Of a stretch of DNA of 64,000 nt, positions 16,636-26,046 are shown in pieces. Position numbers and translations under genes: made by a program. Below the pieces are notes generated by a model, which saw only the letters and a list, made by a program, of their open reading frames with translations, was not told the DNA's origin and searched no databases. Position 1 is the first letter of the stretch; each line of letters starts with the position of its first letter. Source of the stretch: Halomonas sp. JB37 (lineage in GTDB: Bacteria > Pseudomonadota > Gammaproteobacteria > Pseudomonadales > Halomonadaceae); NCBI RefSeq assembly GCF_002332255.1, contig NZ_NRGW01000001.1, forward strand, positions 496,001 through 560,000, written 5' to 3'.

Positions 16636-16851
16636 ATGAGAAACGTCGAACGCATCACCTCGGTTAAAAGCGAACTGCTTGATATTTTAATGAGTATGCA
16701 AGTAGACGAGCATGCTCAGCGCCAGCGAAGTGCTGCCCAGCGTAGCCTAAGGGCGCGGCGGGGTATTGAGCTGCATCGTGAATTTCAGAAATTATCACGG
16801 GATATCGCCCCCTTGCCCGATGAAGAGCGGCAAGAGGGCGAATTGCACTGA
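16636..16851 (+). CDS. small hypothetical protein
   Basis: A 71-residue soluble protein with no signal peptide or membrane segment. The first half is amphipathic (ELLDILMSMQVDEHAQRQ), the middle is strongly basic (RSLRARRGIELHREFQKL) and the tail is acidic. It is mostly predicted helix. GGAGGA lies nine bases before the ATG, which supports translation. It is divergent from hexR and convergent with the NSS transporter gene. I do not recognise the family. Confidence 0.6.
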   Translation: MRNVERITSVKSELLDILMSMQVDEHAQRQRSAAQRSLRARRGIELHREFQKLSRDIAPLPDEERQEGELH

Positions 16852-16881
16852 GGCTAAAGTAAGCCTCGAGGCAGTGACGGC

Positions 16882-18225
16882 TTAAATAAGCCCTGTCACG
16901 AAGACAATAACGACGCCTGCGGGCGCTACATAGCGCGCGATGATGTTCCATACGCTGATGCCGGTAGCTGACAGCCCAAGTTCGGCTTCTACGCTTTCGC
17001 GTTTAAAGCACCATGCGACAAACACAATGGCGCCGAGGCCGGTCAGCGGCAGCAATACTTTGCTGGTAAAGGTATCCAGGAAGTCAAAAATGTTGAGGCC
17101 GAACAGCAGTACGTCGGACCACACATTGAATGACAGCAGCGCCGCGACGCCCAGCAGCCAAACCGCAATACCGCTCACCAGTGTCGCCATTACGCGAGAA
17201 AGCGAAGTGCGCTCCTCAAGCATTTCAACGGCCGGCTCAAGCAGTGAAATCGCCGAGGTAAGCGCCGCAAAGGTTAATAGCAGGAAGAACATCAGGCCTA
17301 AAATCGTGCCGCCTGCCATATTGCCAAACGCCAGCGGTAGCGTGACAAAAATTAAGCCAGGCCCTTCGCCTGCACCTAAGCCATTGGCAAAGACGATGGG
17401 GAAGATGGCTAGTCCCGCCAGCAGGGCGATAGCGGTATCTAGAATAATGACCGTACGCGCGGTGCTGATCAGGTTAACGTCTTCACCCAGGTAGGAGCCG
17501 TAAGCCATCATAATTCCCATGCCAAGCGACAGGGTGAAGAACGCTTGCCCCATTGCGGCTAGCACGACACCGCCTGTTAGCGCACTCCAGTCAGGCCGGA
17601 ACATAAAGGCCAGCGTCTCGCCAAAATAGCCGCTTGCCACGCCGTAGCCCACCAGTATCAGCATCAGCACAATAAGCGCAGGCATCATTAGGCGAGCAGC
17701 GCTCTCCAGTCCTTTCGTTACCCCACGAGCCACAATCCCAACGACTAATAGCATAAAGGCAGAGTGCCAAAGCAATAGCGTTGACGGGCTGGCGAGCATT
17801 CCTCCAAATAGGTCGGCAATACTGTCGGCATCTTGGCCATTAAAGGTGCCAATCACGGAACCTAGTGTGTAGTTTAACGACCAGCCACCGATGACGCTGT
17901 AAAACGACAGAATCAAAAAGGCGGCTAATACACCGCTGGCACCTATTAATGCCCACGCAGGTGATTTGCCGTTCTGTTTAGCTAAATCAGCCATGGTGTT
18001 GATTGGATTTTTTTGGCCGCGCCGGCCAATCATCCATTCCGCCACTAGAATCGGCAGGCCTACTAACGCAACACACGCTAGATAAACCAATACGAACGCC
18101 GCGCCGCCGCTTTCGCCCGTCATATACGAGAAACGCCAGATGTTTCCCAGGCCTACCGCCGATCCTGCGGCAGCCAGCACAAAGCCCATACGAGATGACC
18201 ATTGTGCATGTGCAAGTTTCGCCAT
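16882..18225 (-). CDS. sodium-dependent transporter, NSS/SNF family
   Basis: Sodium symporter of the LeuT-like NSS family, 447 residues, about 11-12 membrane spans. The hallmark TM1 GFVLAAAGSAVGLGNIWRFSY (about residues 14-34) carries the sodium- and substrate-binding unwound segment. TM6 FFTLSLGMGIMMAYGSYL is also typical. Bacterial members with 11-12 spans move amino acids such as tryptophan, tyrosine or branched-chain residues; the substrate cannot be told here. It is a single-gene unit on the minus strand, 169 bases after the DUF72 gene. Confidence 0.93.
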   Translation of the reverse strand: MAKLAHAQWSSRMGFVLAAAGSAVGLGNIWRFSYMTGESGGAAFVLVYLACVALVGLPILVAEWMIGRRGQKNPINTMADLAKQNGKSPAWALIGASGVLAAFLILSFYSVIGGWSLNYTLGSVIGTFNGQDADSIADLFGGMLASPSTLLLWHSAFMLLVVGIVARGVTKGLESAARLMMPALIVLMLILVGYGVASGYFGETLAFMFRPDWSALTGGVVLAAMGQAFFTLSLGMGIMMAYGSYLGEDVNLISTARTVIILDTAIALLAGLAIFPIVFANGLGAGEGPGLIFVTLPLAFGNMAGGTILGLMFFLLLTFAALTSAISLLEPAVEMLEERTSLSRVMATLVSGIAVWLLGVAALLSFNVWSDVLLFGLNIFDFLDTFTSKVLLPLTGLGAIVFVAWCFKRESVEAELGLSATGISVWNIIARYVAPAGVVIVFVTGLI

Positions 18226-18294
18226 ACATCACCCATTAAGTCGATTGTTGTGTAAGTACTGAAGGTAAGCAGTAAGTCTGCGCTGTGCGCTAGT

Positions 18295-18334
18295 TTTCGG
18301 AAAATTGAGCCATACCCAGCGCCATTTTCCGAAA
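18295..18334. repeat. 11-bp inverted repeat upstream of the NSS gene
   Basis: Perfect arms TTTCGGAAAAT (18295-18305) and ATTTTCCGAAA (18324-18334) with an 18-base loop. No T-run follows on the minus strand, so it is a weak terminator candidate. It may be an operator or RNA hairpin between the DUF72 and NSS genes. Confidence 0.5.
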
Positions 18335-18394
18335 GTAACCGCAATTTATCTGATCAATGGCCAGCATGCCAGTTAGCTGACCTAAAAAGGTGCC

Positions 18395-19249
18395 CTAAAA
18401 CAGCTGGCTTTGCTTCTCACCAGCAAATGGAGCAAGCGGAGGTAGCGGGGTTATTTTCCCTAGTGCGTTATACAGCCAGCGGGCCAGGTGAGGAGACTCC
18501 CGGTTGTCAGCAGTATGCACAAATAAGAAAGGGGTTTTCCCCTGACTTATCCACAGCTTTAGGCGGGGTATCCAGGCAGTGAAGTAGTCACTATTAATTG
18601 TTTTGTCAATATGGCCAATGAACCGAATCACCGGATAATTTGCCGTGGAAAGCACGTGAAGTGGGAGTTTCGGCTTTTCCTGCTGAGCATGTGCCAAGCC
18701 TGGATGGCCATTTGCAGGGGTAGAGAAGACCGGGCGCACGTCGAGCATAACCCGGTTGGCTGAATAAGTTATCAACAGACGGTTAAGGGCTTTTTCCGCG
18801 GCTCCTTTGTGGAAAAACTCAGGGTGGCGGACTTCCACCGCGCAAGGCAAGTGGGCAGGCCAGGCAGCCAGCAACGCTTCAAGCTGAGGCAGCTCTTGCG
18901 GACCAAAATCACGCGGCAGCTGCACCATCGTAGGCCCCATACGGTCGTGAAGCGGCTCAAGTGCCGCTAGAAATGCCCATGCATCCTTTAAACGCATTAA
19001 TCGTTGATCATGGGTCACGCTGGCCGGCAGTTTAAAACAGAAGCGAAAGTGGGGCGGCGCTTGGCGGGCCCAAGCGGCAATGATCGTTGGCTTGGGCGTG
19101 CCGCTATAAAACGTGGTGTTGCCCTCAACGCTGGAAAATACCGCGGCATAGTCGCTGAGTAGCTCTGTTTTAGCATGGCGCGGATAAAGGCTGCCAAGCC
19201 AGTCATGATTGGCCCACATGGGTAAGCCTAGGTAGAGAGGAAGCGTCAT
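18395..19249 (-). CDS. DUF72 (YecE-like) family protein
   Basis: TIM-barrel-like DUF72 protein of 284 residues. Family landmarks: the N-terminal LYLGLPMWANHDWLGSLYP, the conserved YAAVFSSVEGNTTFYSGTP, FRFCFKLPASVTHDQRL and the CAVEVRHPEFF block. The biochemical function of DUF72 proteins is not settled. It is divergent from aroQ across a 148-base gap that has no recognised elements. Confidence 0.9.
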   Translation of the reverse strand: MTLPLYLGLPMWANHDWLGSLYPRHAKTELLSDYAAVFSSVEGNTTFYSGTPKPTIIAAWARQAPPHFRFCFKLPASVTHDQRLMRLKDAWAFLAALEPLHDRMGPTMVQLPRDFGPQELPQLEALLAAWPAHLPCAVEVRHPEFFHKGAAEKALNRLLITYSANRVMLDVRPVFSTPANGHPGLAHAQQEKPKLPLHVLSTANYPVIRFIGHIDKTINSDYFTAWIPRLKLWISQGKTPFLFVHTADNRESPHLARWLYNALGKITPLPPLAPFAGEKQSQLF

Positions 19250-19397
19250 GAAACGATGCCTATATCAACAGAGTCAGGCGCTAGTATGCCGCCTAATGTG
19301 GTTATCTGCAGGCGTGACCTAGCGCCATTAGCGGGTTAGGTGATAGAACAGATAGCTAGGCTAAATAATGTGTTAATTCACCGTATGGAAGAAAGCA

Positions 19398-19835
19398 ATG
19401 AGTCAGGGAAAAGTATTGGTATTACATGGGCCAAATTTGAATTTGCTAGGTAGTCGCCAGCCAGAAATCTATGGGTTTGAGACATTAGATGATGTGAATA
19501 ACATGCTACGAGAGAAGGCGGTAATGGCCGGTTGGGACATTACCTGCTTACAAAGTAATCATGAAGGAGTGCTGATTGATGCTATTCACGCCGCGCGCCT
19601 TGATGGTACCCAGGCGATTATCATCAACCCCGCCGCCTATACGCATACCTCTGTGGCCATCCTTGATGCGCTCAATGCTTTTGATGGCCACGTCATTGAG
19701 GTGCATTTATCTAATGTCCATAAGCGCGAAGCCTTTCGGCATCATTCCTATATCTCACTGCGTGCAGACGGGGTAATTGCCGGGCTAGGCGTCCAGGGCT
19801 ACCGGGCCGCATTAGAGGCGGTGATGGCTAATTAA
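19398..19835 (+). CDS. aroQ: type II 3-dehydroquinate dehydratase
   Basis: Converts 3-dehydroquinate to 3-dehydroshikimate. The type II fold signature is complete: [18 protein letters not shown] with catalytic Tyr25, the QSNHEG segment, [34 protein letters not shown] with the catalytic His, and the C-terminal GVQGYRAAL. Length 145 is normal. It is not next to accBC, the common place in gammaproteobacteria. It converges on and overlaps the IclR regulator gene by eight bases, so it could serve quinate or shikimate breakdown as well as aromatic amino acid synthesis. Confidence 0.96.
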   Translation: MSQGKVLVLHGPNLNLLGSRQPEIYGFETLDDVNNMLREKAVMAGWDITCLQSNHEGVLIDAIHAARLDGTQAIIINPAAYTHTSVAILDALNAFDGHVIEVHLSNVHKREAFRHHSYISLRADGVIAGLGVQGYRAALEAVMAN

Positions 19836-20607
19836 CGTGTAGCTGAATTTGTGCGGCCTTTTTGCGTACGATAGGTAAGTAAACATTCACTAACGTATTA
19901 AAATCGACCCTGGCCGCATTGGTACTTATGTTGATAGCCCCCAAAAGGTGCTTTTTAGCATCATAGACCGGCGCGGCTATGGAGCGCAGGCCTGGGTCTA
20001 GCTCTTGATCAGAGATGGCATAGCCTTGTTGGCGAGCGCTTAGAATCTGATCTCGTAGCTTATCAATATCGGTAATGGCTTTATCTGTGTACGGCTGTAG
20101 CTCAACGGTGGATAAAAAGTGCTCAAGATCCGTATCGCTAAGCTGCGCCAGCAGCGTGCGCCCCATGGACGTATAGGCTGCCGGTAGCCGCGTGCCCACG
20201 GAAAGCGTAATTGTCATCAGGCGATGTTTGGCCGCCGAGCGGGCCACATACACCACATCATTACCTTCTAAAACGGCGAGTGACGATGATTCTCCCGTCT
20301 CATCGGTAATTTCTTCCAAGTATTGTTGAATCACGCCCTGATAGTTATTAGCAGATAAAAATGCGTAACCAAGCTGTAGCACCCGTGGAGTGAGCTCAAA
20401 ATAGCGCTGCTGCTTACGCACATACCCCAGTGCGTGCAACGTCAGTAAGAAGCGTCTCGCTTTTGCTCTATTCATCCCCGTTCGCGTCGCGACTTCACTT
20501 AGCGTCATGCGTGGGTGTTCGTGATCAAAGGTGCGTATCACTTCCAGGCCGCTCGCCAGGGCCGTTACAAAGTCACGGCTATCTTCATTAAGCGTTTCTT
20601 CTTGCAT
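19828..20607 (-). CDS. IclR-family regulator of the pca/cat island
   Basis: N-terminal winged helix (about residues 14-75; [24 protein letters not shown]) and C-terminal IclR effector domain (about 90-255). The N-terminal wording is typical of the PcaR/PcaU/PobR subgroup that controls beta-ketoadipate pathway genes. It is divergent from tctCBA. Four related palindromes in front of tctC, its own gene, atoE/HACDH and pcaI make it the likely regulator of the whole island from 19.8 to 34 kb. The effector is unknown; beta-ketoadipate or muconate would be the natural guess. Confidence 0.9.
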   Translation of the reverse strand: MQEETLNEDSRDFVTALASGLEVIRTFDHEHPRMTLSEVATRTGMNRAKARRFLLTLHALGYVRKQQRYFELTPRVLQLGYAFLSANNYQGVIQQYLEEITDETGESSSLAVLEGNDVVYVARSAAKHRLMTITLSVGTRLPAAYTSMGRTLLAQLSDTDLEHFLSTVELQPYTDKAITDIDKLRDQILSARQQGYAISDQELDPGLRSIAAPVYDAKKHLLGAINISTNAARVDFNTLVNVYLPIVRKKAAQIQLHVN

Positions 20608-20650
20608 GTTTACTATCCGTTATTTTTAAGTCGCTAAAAGAGTACTGCAA

Positions 20651-20673
20651 AATAGTTCGCTATGCGAACTATT
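20651..20673. promoter_or_regulatory. IclR-type operator (site 1)
   Basis: Perfect 10-bp arms AATAGTTCGC and GCGAACTATT around TAT. The core GTTCGCTATGCGAAC resembles PcaR/PcaU-type operators (GTTCG-N5-CG-AC). It lies 44 bases upstream of the IclR gene and 160 bases upstream of tctC. Confidence 0.7.
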
Positions 20674-20791
20674 GCATTTTATCGTCTAAAGCATCCATCG
20701 TTTGGCTCGCCTTTCCACCTTCATATACTAAAGTTGTGTTTTGCTCAGGGGAGCCAAAGAAGTAATCTCGCCGTATGTAATACGAATACTT

Positions 20792-20806
20792 GTACGCTAT
20801 GCGCAC
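20792..20806. promoter_or_regulatory. IclR-type operator (site 2)
   Basis: GTACGCTATGCGCAC, one mismatch per arm from site 1, located 28 bases before tctC. The identical 15-mer occurs on the other strand at 28074-28088. A shorter CGTAT-GTA-ATACG repeat lies just upstream at 20772-20784. Confidence 0.6.
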
Positions 20807-20834
20807 AAAAGCAATATTTTCTTAGGAAGAAACA

Positions 20835-21821
20835 ATGAAAAATATCTTAAGCGCGACATGCATGGCCGCTTGCAGCGGCGCACTGGCACTAAGTTTGATG
20901 GCATCTACTGCCAGCGCCGATGAGTGGCCGACGAAAGACATTCACCTTGTTGTGCCGTATGCGCCGGGTGGCACGACGGATGTGTTGTCGCGCCGCGTTG
21001 CTGATTTACTTTCGCAGGAGCTGGGCGCCAACGTCATTGTCGAAAACCGTCCTGGGGCGGGTTCCACGGTAGGCACCGGGCGAGTCGCTCGCGGTGGTCG
21101 TGATATTGATCACACCCTGCTGATGGCATCGCCGGGGCACACTATCGGCGCCGCGATTTACCCTGGCCTGACCTATGACCCGGTCGAGGATTTTGTTTTC
21201 CTACAAAACATGGTCGATATCCCGAACGTTATGGTCGTCCCGGCAGATAGCCCTTATCAGAACGTCGTCGAGTTTATAGAAGCAGCGAAAGAAGAAAACA
21301 TGACGTTTAGCCATAGCGGCGTGGGCAGCTCTATCCATATGTCTGGTGAATTGTTCAAGACATTAACGGATACCAACATGACGGCAGTACCTTTTGCCGG
21401 CAGTGGCGCATCGCTTCCGGCGCTGTTGGGTGGCGATGTGGATGTCTCTTTCGAAAACATGCCAACCGTGCTTTCGCATATCCGTTCGGGCGACTTACGC
21501 GCGCTGGCCGTTACCTCTGCCGAGCGTTCTGAGTATCTACCGGATGTCCCCACGCTGTCGGAAATCGGTGAATACAATCTTGATCAGTTTGTTACCACCG
21601 CATGGTTTGGTCTGATTGCGCAAAGCTCGTTCCCAGAAGAAGCCCAAAGCGTTATGCAAGATGCATTGGCAAAAGTCATGCAGCGCGAAGAGTTCCTAGA
21701 TTTTGCTAAGCAGCTAGGCGCGCAGCCGGGCACAGTGGCCGGTGATGAGTTTAAGCAATTTATCACAGATGACTTGCAGCGTTGGGAAGCGGTTGCTGAA
21801 CAGGCGGGTATCAGCCAGTAA
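20835..21821 (+). CDS. tctC: tripartite tricarboxylate transporter binding protein
   Basis: Periplasmic binding protein of the TctC (Bug) family. Signal peptide about residues 1-28, ending near TASADE. Family blocks: WPTKDIHLVVPYAPGGTTDVLSR, ENRPGAGSTVG and VPFAGSGASLPALLGGDVD. It captures a carboxylate for TctAB. AGGAAG precedes the ATG. It is first in a tctC-tctB-tctA-CoA-transferase operon behind IclR-type operators, so the ligand is probably an aromatic acid or ring-cleavage dicarboxylate. Confidence 0.93.
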   Translation: MKNILSATCMAACSGALALSLMASTASADEWPTKDIHLVVPYAPGGTTDVLSRRVADLLSQELGANVIVENRPGAGSTVGTGRVARGGRDIDHTLLMASPGHTIGAAIYPGLTYDPVEDFVFLQNMVDIPNVMVVPADSPYQNVVEFIEAAKEENMTFSHSGVGSSIHMSGELFKTLTDTNMTAVPFAGSGASLPALLGGDVDVSFENMPTVLSHIRSGDLRALAVTSAERSEYLPDVPTLSEIGEYNLDQFVTTAWFGLIAQSSFPEEAQSVMQDALAKVMQREEFLDFAKQLGAQPGTVAGDEFKQFITDDLQRWEAVAEQAGISQ

Positions 21822-21899
21822 ACGAAGTCGTTCATTAATTTAATACTGAGGCGAGGGCTGATGCCCTCGCCTCTCTTATTTTCTTTGGAGAAAGTAGTG

Positions 21900-22406
21900 A
21901 TGACGACATCGGACCCCAAGCGCAGGGTGAAGATAAAAGATGCCAGTGATGTGATTGCGGGGATTGCTCTATTGGGCTTTTCTGCGGTGCTGGTTTTTTA
22001 CCTTGTGCCTAACTACATCAATGAACCGGCGATTTTGCAAAATCCGATGATGTCACCTCGCTGGCTACCGACCATCGTGGGCTGGCTGATACTACTGTTT
22101 TCTATCCTTCTCATCTTTCAGGGTTTGCTGGTGGAATACAGCCCCGAGGAGGATGAACGGAGGATAGAAAAAGGTTCGTCACTGCGCTTCATCATGATGA
22201 TCGCTTCATTAGCGCTTTATATCGGCTTTTTTGAGACGTTAGGCGCGATAGTCTGCGGCATTTTGGCAACCGTGGTGTTATTCGTGGCGCATCCCGTTCG
22301 CACGTGGTGGGTATATAGCATGGCATTTTTGTTTCCCATCGCCGTGACACTCTTATTTGCTGAAGTAATGAGTGTGCCGCTTCCGATAATGCCGTACTGG
22401 CTCTAA
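21900..22406 (+). CDS. tctB: tripartite tricarboxylate transporter small membrane subunit
   Basis: TctB subunit with four membrane spans (about residues 17-38, 58-78, 103-120 and 137-160) and the typical AILQNPMMSPRWLPTIVGWL loop. I start it at the ATG at 21900 (168 residues), eight bases after GGAGA. An in-frame ATG at 21861 lies in the intergenic leader. It pairs with TctA to form the membrane channel. Confidence 0.9.
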   Translation: MTTSDPKRRVKIKDASDVIAGIALLGFSAVLVFYLVPNYINEPAILQNPMMSPRWLPTIVGWLILLFSILLIFQGLLVEYSPEEDERRIEKGSSLRFIMMIASLALYIGFFETLGAIVCGILATVVLFVAHPVRTWWVYSMAFLFPIAVTLLFAEVMSVPLPIMPYWL

Positions 22407-22461
22407 GTCGCTCATTATTGTTTTAGGTGACCCATTTTAGGCGAACCACTCTAGGTGAACT

Positions 22462-23967
22462 ATGGAAAATTTTTCGGAAGTCATACAATTATTCTTTAGC
22501 CTGGAAAACTTCCTGGCGATTGCTGCGGGCGTAGTTATTGGCGTGGTAGTCGGGTCAATTCCAGGGCTTACGGCAACGATGGCGGTAGCACTGGCACTGC
22601 CGTTTACCTTCTCTATGCAGCCCATTGCCGCTATTTTACTGCTGGTCGGCATTTATAAAGGCGGTATGTACGGCGGTTCGATTACCGCTATCCTGATACG
22701 CACGCCAGGCTCCCCCGCCTCGGCCTGTACGCTGCTTGATGGCTACCCGATGGCGCAGCAGGGGCATGCGAAGAAAGCCCTGAAAGCGGCGCTTTATTCA
22801 TCGGTGATTGCCGATTTTATCTCCAATATCGCCCTGATTTTCTTTGCTGCTTATCTTGCCAAGATCGCGCTTAATTTCGGGGCCCCCGAATTCTTCTGGC
22901 TGATCTGCTTTTCACTGACCATCATTATTTCGCTCGCTAGCGGTTCCATGATTAAAGGCCTGATGGCCGCACTGTTGGGGATCCTGCTCTCTTTGGTGGG
23001 GTTAGACAGTGTGTTCGGCTCTCAGCGCCTGACGTTTGATAACTATAACTTGATGGATAGCATCTCTTTTATCCCACTGCTGATTGGTCTTTTCGCGATA
23101 CCGGAGATCATGGAGTTTTATCGTAAGAAGGCAATACCCCATATTAAAGCGAAAGCAAGCGGCGTTGGTTTGACCTTTGCTGAACTTAAGCGCTGTATGA
23201 AAAGCATCGTTCGCGGAAGCTTGATCGGCGTTATTATTGGGGCGATTCCCGGCACTGGGGCCACCGCTGCGGCGTTTATTTCTTATAGCGATGCGCGCCG
23301 CCGTTCTCCTAATAAAGCCAATTTCGGCAAAGGTGAGGTTGAAGGTGTTGCCGCTGCTGAGGCCGGTAACAACGGCGTTGCGGGCGCTACGATGATTCCG
23401 CTGCTCTCGTTAGGCATTCCCGGCGATGTCATCACTGCGATTATCCTGGGCGCCTTTATGGTGCATGGTCTGACACCTGGACCGATTATGTTCCAGGAGA
23501 ACTTGTCGCTTATCTATGCACTGTTCATGGGTATTATGCTCAGCTCGGTTATCTTGCTGGTGGTGGGTAATGTTGCCATCAAGTACTTCTCGCTAATTGC
23601 GGATATTCCTAAGTCGATTCTATTTCCCATCGTATTGATGTTCTGTGTTTACGGCTCTTATGCCGTCAATAACGATGCCTTTGATATAGGGCTAATGGTG
23701 GCCTTCGGGGTGCTGGGTTATATCTTTAATCGTGCTGCCATACCCGCGGCGCCGTTTCTGATCGGCTTTATTCTTGGCCCGATGTTTGAAGACAACCTGC
23801 GTCGCTCGCTGTTAATTGGGTCTAATGATCTGTCGATTTTTGTGCGCGGCCCTATCACTTGGTTCTTCATCGCACTAACTGTTGGTTCTATTGCCTTGGC
23901 GCTGTATCGCTTTGTAGAAGCACGCCGCAAGGCACAGCAAGGCGATTCAACGTCAAAGAGCGCTTAA
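22462..23967 (+). CDS. tctA: tripartite tricarboxylate transporter large permease
   Basis: A 501-residue TctA permease with about 11-12 spans. Family motifs: VVGSIPGLTATMAVALALPFTF near the N-terminus, KGGMYGGSITAILIRTPGSPAS, and the second-half GAIPGTGATAAAFISY with AAEAGNNGVAGATMIPLLSLGIPG. It uses a sodium or proton gradient with TctC as receptor. AGGTGA precedes the ATG, 55 bases after tctB. Confidence 0.95.
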   Translation: MENFSEVIQLFFSLENFLAIAAGVVIGVVVGSIPGLTATMAVALALPFTFSMQPIAAILLLVGIYKGGMYGGSITAILIRTPGSPASACTLLDGYPMAQQGHAKKALKAALYSSVIADFISNIALIFFAAYLAKIALNFGAPEFFWLICFSLTIIISLASGSMIKGLMAALLGILLSLVGLDSVFGSQRLTFDNYNLMDSISFIPLLIGLFAIPEIMEFYRKKAIPHIKAKASGVGLTFAELKRCMKSIVRGSLIGVIIGAIPGTGATAAAFISYSDARRRSPNKANFGKGEVEGVAAAEAGNNGVAGATMIPLLSLGIPGDVITAIILGAFMVHGLTPGPIMFQENLSLIYALFMGIMLSSVILLVVGNVAIKYFSLIADIPKSILFPIVLMFCVYGSYAVNNDAFDIGLMVAFGVLGYIFNRAAIPAAPFLIGFILGPMFEDNLRRSLLIGSNDLSIFVRGPITWFFIALTVGSIALALYRFVEARRKAQQGDSTSKSA

Positions 23968-24006
23968 TCAGCTAAATAACACCTCTGTAGGGCAGGAGAC
24001 AGCGCG

Positions 24007-25233
24007 ATGGCGGGACCACTGACAGGCTTACGCGTACTGGATTTAAGCCGAGTGATGGCCGGACCCTGGTGTACGCAGATACTGGCCGACATGGGGGCTG
24101 AGGTTATTAAGATTGAGCACCCAACGCTGGGTGATGATACGCGTCACTGGGGGCCTCCCTGGTTAAAAGATAGCCAGGGCAAGGATACCGCCGAGTCGGC
24201 CTATTATCTTTCGGCCAATCGCGGCAAGCATTCAGTGACGGTCGATATTAGCCAGCCGGAAGGGCAGGCGTTGGTGCGCGAACTGGCAGCACAAAGCGAT
24301 ATTTTGGTGGAGAACTTTAAGAGTGGTGGGCTGGCGCGTAAAGGTCTCGATTACGCCACATTAGAGGCCATTAATCCGAGTCTGATTTACTGCTCGATCA
24401 CCGGCTTCGGCCAGACGGGGCCCATGGCGTCTATGGCGGGCTATGATTATTTGATCCAAGCTCAGGCAGGGTTAATGAGCATAACCGGCGCCGCCGATGG
24501 GGAGCCTGGCGCCGGCCCTCAGCGCGTCGGCATGGCCGTCTCCGACCTGACCACGGGTATGAATGCCAGCATTGCCATTCTCGGTGCGCTGCATCATCGG
24601 CATTTGACCGGGGAGGGGCAGTATATTGATATGGCGCTGCTCGATGTGCAGGTCAGCTGGCTGGCTAATCAAGCGCTTAATTATTTCTGCAGCGGTAACT
24701 CTCCAACCCGTACTGGCGAGTACCATCCTAATCTCGTGCCTTACCAACCGTTTCCGACCGCGGACGGCGAAAAAGTGATCATCGCCATCGGCAACGATGG
24801 GCAGTTTAAGCGGTTTTGCGAGGCGGTCGAGCGGCCGGAACTGGCCGTTGATGTGCGCTTTAGCACCAACCCTGAGCGGGTCAAGCACCGGCTTGAGCTA
24901 ATCCCGATTATGGTGGCGATCACGCGAACGCGCACTAGCGGTGAATGGATAGCGGCCTTAAGCACCATCAGCGTGCCTTGTGGGCCTATTCAGACGATTG
25001 CTCAAGTCTTTGATGACCCGCAGGTTAAAGCGCGCAATATGAAGATAGCGTTGGCATCTGAAGCGGGCGACGTGCCCGGTGTGGCTAATCCTATTAAGTA
25101 TTCCAAAACACCCCTGGAATACTGCAAGCCTCCGCCTAAATTAGGCGAAGACACGGATCAAATCCTGCACAATTTACTGCATAAGAGCGCCTTAGATATC
25201 AGCGCTCTGCGTCAAAAAGGCGTGGTGAAATAA
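24007..25233 (+). CDS. CaiB/BaiF-type (class III) CoA-transferase
   Basis: A 408-residue family III CoA-transferase. N-terminal Rossmann half GLRVLDLSRVMAGPWCTQILADMGAEVIK; the catalytic Asp is expected in VSDLTTGMNASIAIL (about residue 180). Closest in style to succinyl-CoA:dicarboxylate CoA-transferases (the glutarate/HMG type), which would fit activation of a dicarboxylate brought in by TctABC. AGGAG lies eight bases before the ATG, and it is 39 bases after tctA, so it is co-transcribed. It ends only four bases from the convergent SDR gene. The exact substrate is not known. Confidence 0.88.
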   Translation: MAGPLTGLRVLDLSRVMAGPWCTQILADMGAEVIKIEHPTLGDDTRHWGPPWLKDSQGKDTAESAYYLSANRGKHSVTVDISQPEGQALVRELAAQSDILVENFKSGGLARKGLDYATLEAINPSLIYCSITGFGQTGPMASMAGYDYLIQAQAGLMSITGAADGEPGAGPQRVGMAVSDLTTGMNASIAILGALHHRHLTGEGQYIDMALLDVQVSWLANQALNYFCSGNSPTRTGEYHPNLVPYQPFPTADGEKVIIAIGNDGQFKRFCEAVERPELAVDVRFSTNPERVKHRLELIPIMVAITRTRTSGEWIAALSTISVPCGPIQTIAQVFDDPQVKARNMKIALASEAGDVPGVANPIKYSKTPLEYCKPPPKLGEDTDQILHNLLHKSALDISALRQKGVVK

Positions 25234-25237
25234 ACGC

Positions 25238-25981
25238 TTAGCCGACGGTAACGCCGCCACACACGAATAGGGTCTGGCCCGTAATGAACCCGCTGCGCTC
25301 GTCGCAATAGAAACTGACTGCTTGGGCGACGTCTTCGGGCTGGCCCATACGCTGCAGAGGAATATTATCAATGATGCGACGGGCTCGTTCAGAGTCAGGC
25401 GGGTTGTTCTGCCAGAAAGCACTAGTCGCGATGGGGCCGGGGGCGACGCAGTTGACCGTGATGTTGTGCTGCGCAAGCTCTAGCGCCCAGGTTCTGGCCA
25501 TGGACTGCAGCGCTCCCTTGGTGGCGCTGTAAACTGTACGGGCTTCTTTGCCTAGCACGACACGGCTGGTGTTCAACACGATGCGGCCCATACCGTTGGC
25601 TTTCATGGCCGGCAGTAGCGCCTGGGTGCAGACCAGCGCTGAGCGCGCATTGAGGTGCATTAACTTATCGAAGTCCTCAAGCTGCACCTCTTCAAGCAGT
25701 GCCGGTGCCACAATACCGACATTATTAACCAGCCGAGTCACCGAATAGCGTTCGGCAATGTCGGCCATCACGCGCCGAGTGGCATCCGCATCGGAAAGGT
25801 CGACTTGATGCGCGTGGGCCTTCAACGACGCCGCATCCGGCTCGACGATATCCACTACGATAACCTGATAGCCATCCTGCTGAAGCCGCAAGGCGATAGC
25901 TTCGCCAATGTTTCTGGCCCCGCCGGTAACCACCGCACAGTGTTTTGAGGTGCTTTCGTGTTGAGCAGAGTGTTGACTCAT
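25238..25981 (-). CDS. short-chain dehydrogenase/reductase
   Basis: A 247-residue classical SDR. Nucleotide-binding TGGARNIGEAIA (about residues 18-29), NNVG structural motif, active-site Ser in LNTSRVVLG, YSATK with the catalytic Tyr and Lys (about 155-159), and the C-terminal GQTLFVCGGVTVG. It is the last gene of the minus-strand unit atoE-yciI-catC-SDR, so it may oxidise or reduce an intermediate of the ring-cleavage route. Sequence alone does not separate a diol dehydrogenase from a 3-oxoacyl reductase. Confidence 0.88.
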   Translation of the reverse strand: MSQHSAQHESTSKHCAVVTGGARNIGEAIALRLQQDGYQVIVVDIVEPDAASLKAHAHQVDLSDADATRRVMADIAERYSVTRLVNNVGIVAPALLEEVQLEDFDKLMHLNARSALVCTQALLPAMKANGMGRIVLNTSRVVLGKEARTVYSATKGALQSMARTWALELAQHNITVNCVAPGPIATSAFWQNNPPDSERARRIIDNIPLQRMGQPEDVAQAVSFYCDERSGFITGQTLFVCGGVTVG

Positions 25982-26046
25982 TCCGATATTCCCAGCCTAT
26001 GTCGATCGAGTGAGCCTGCGCTTAGCGGGCAAGCAATCAGTGCTTT

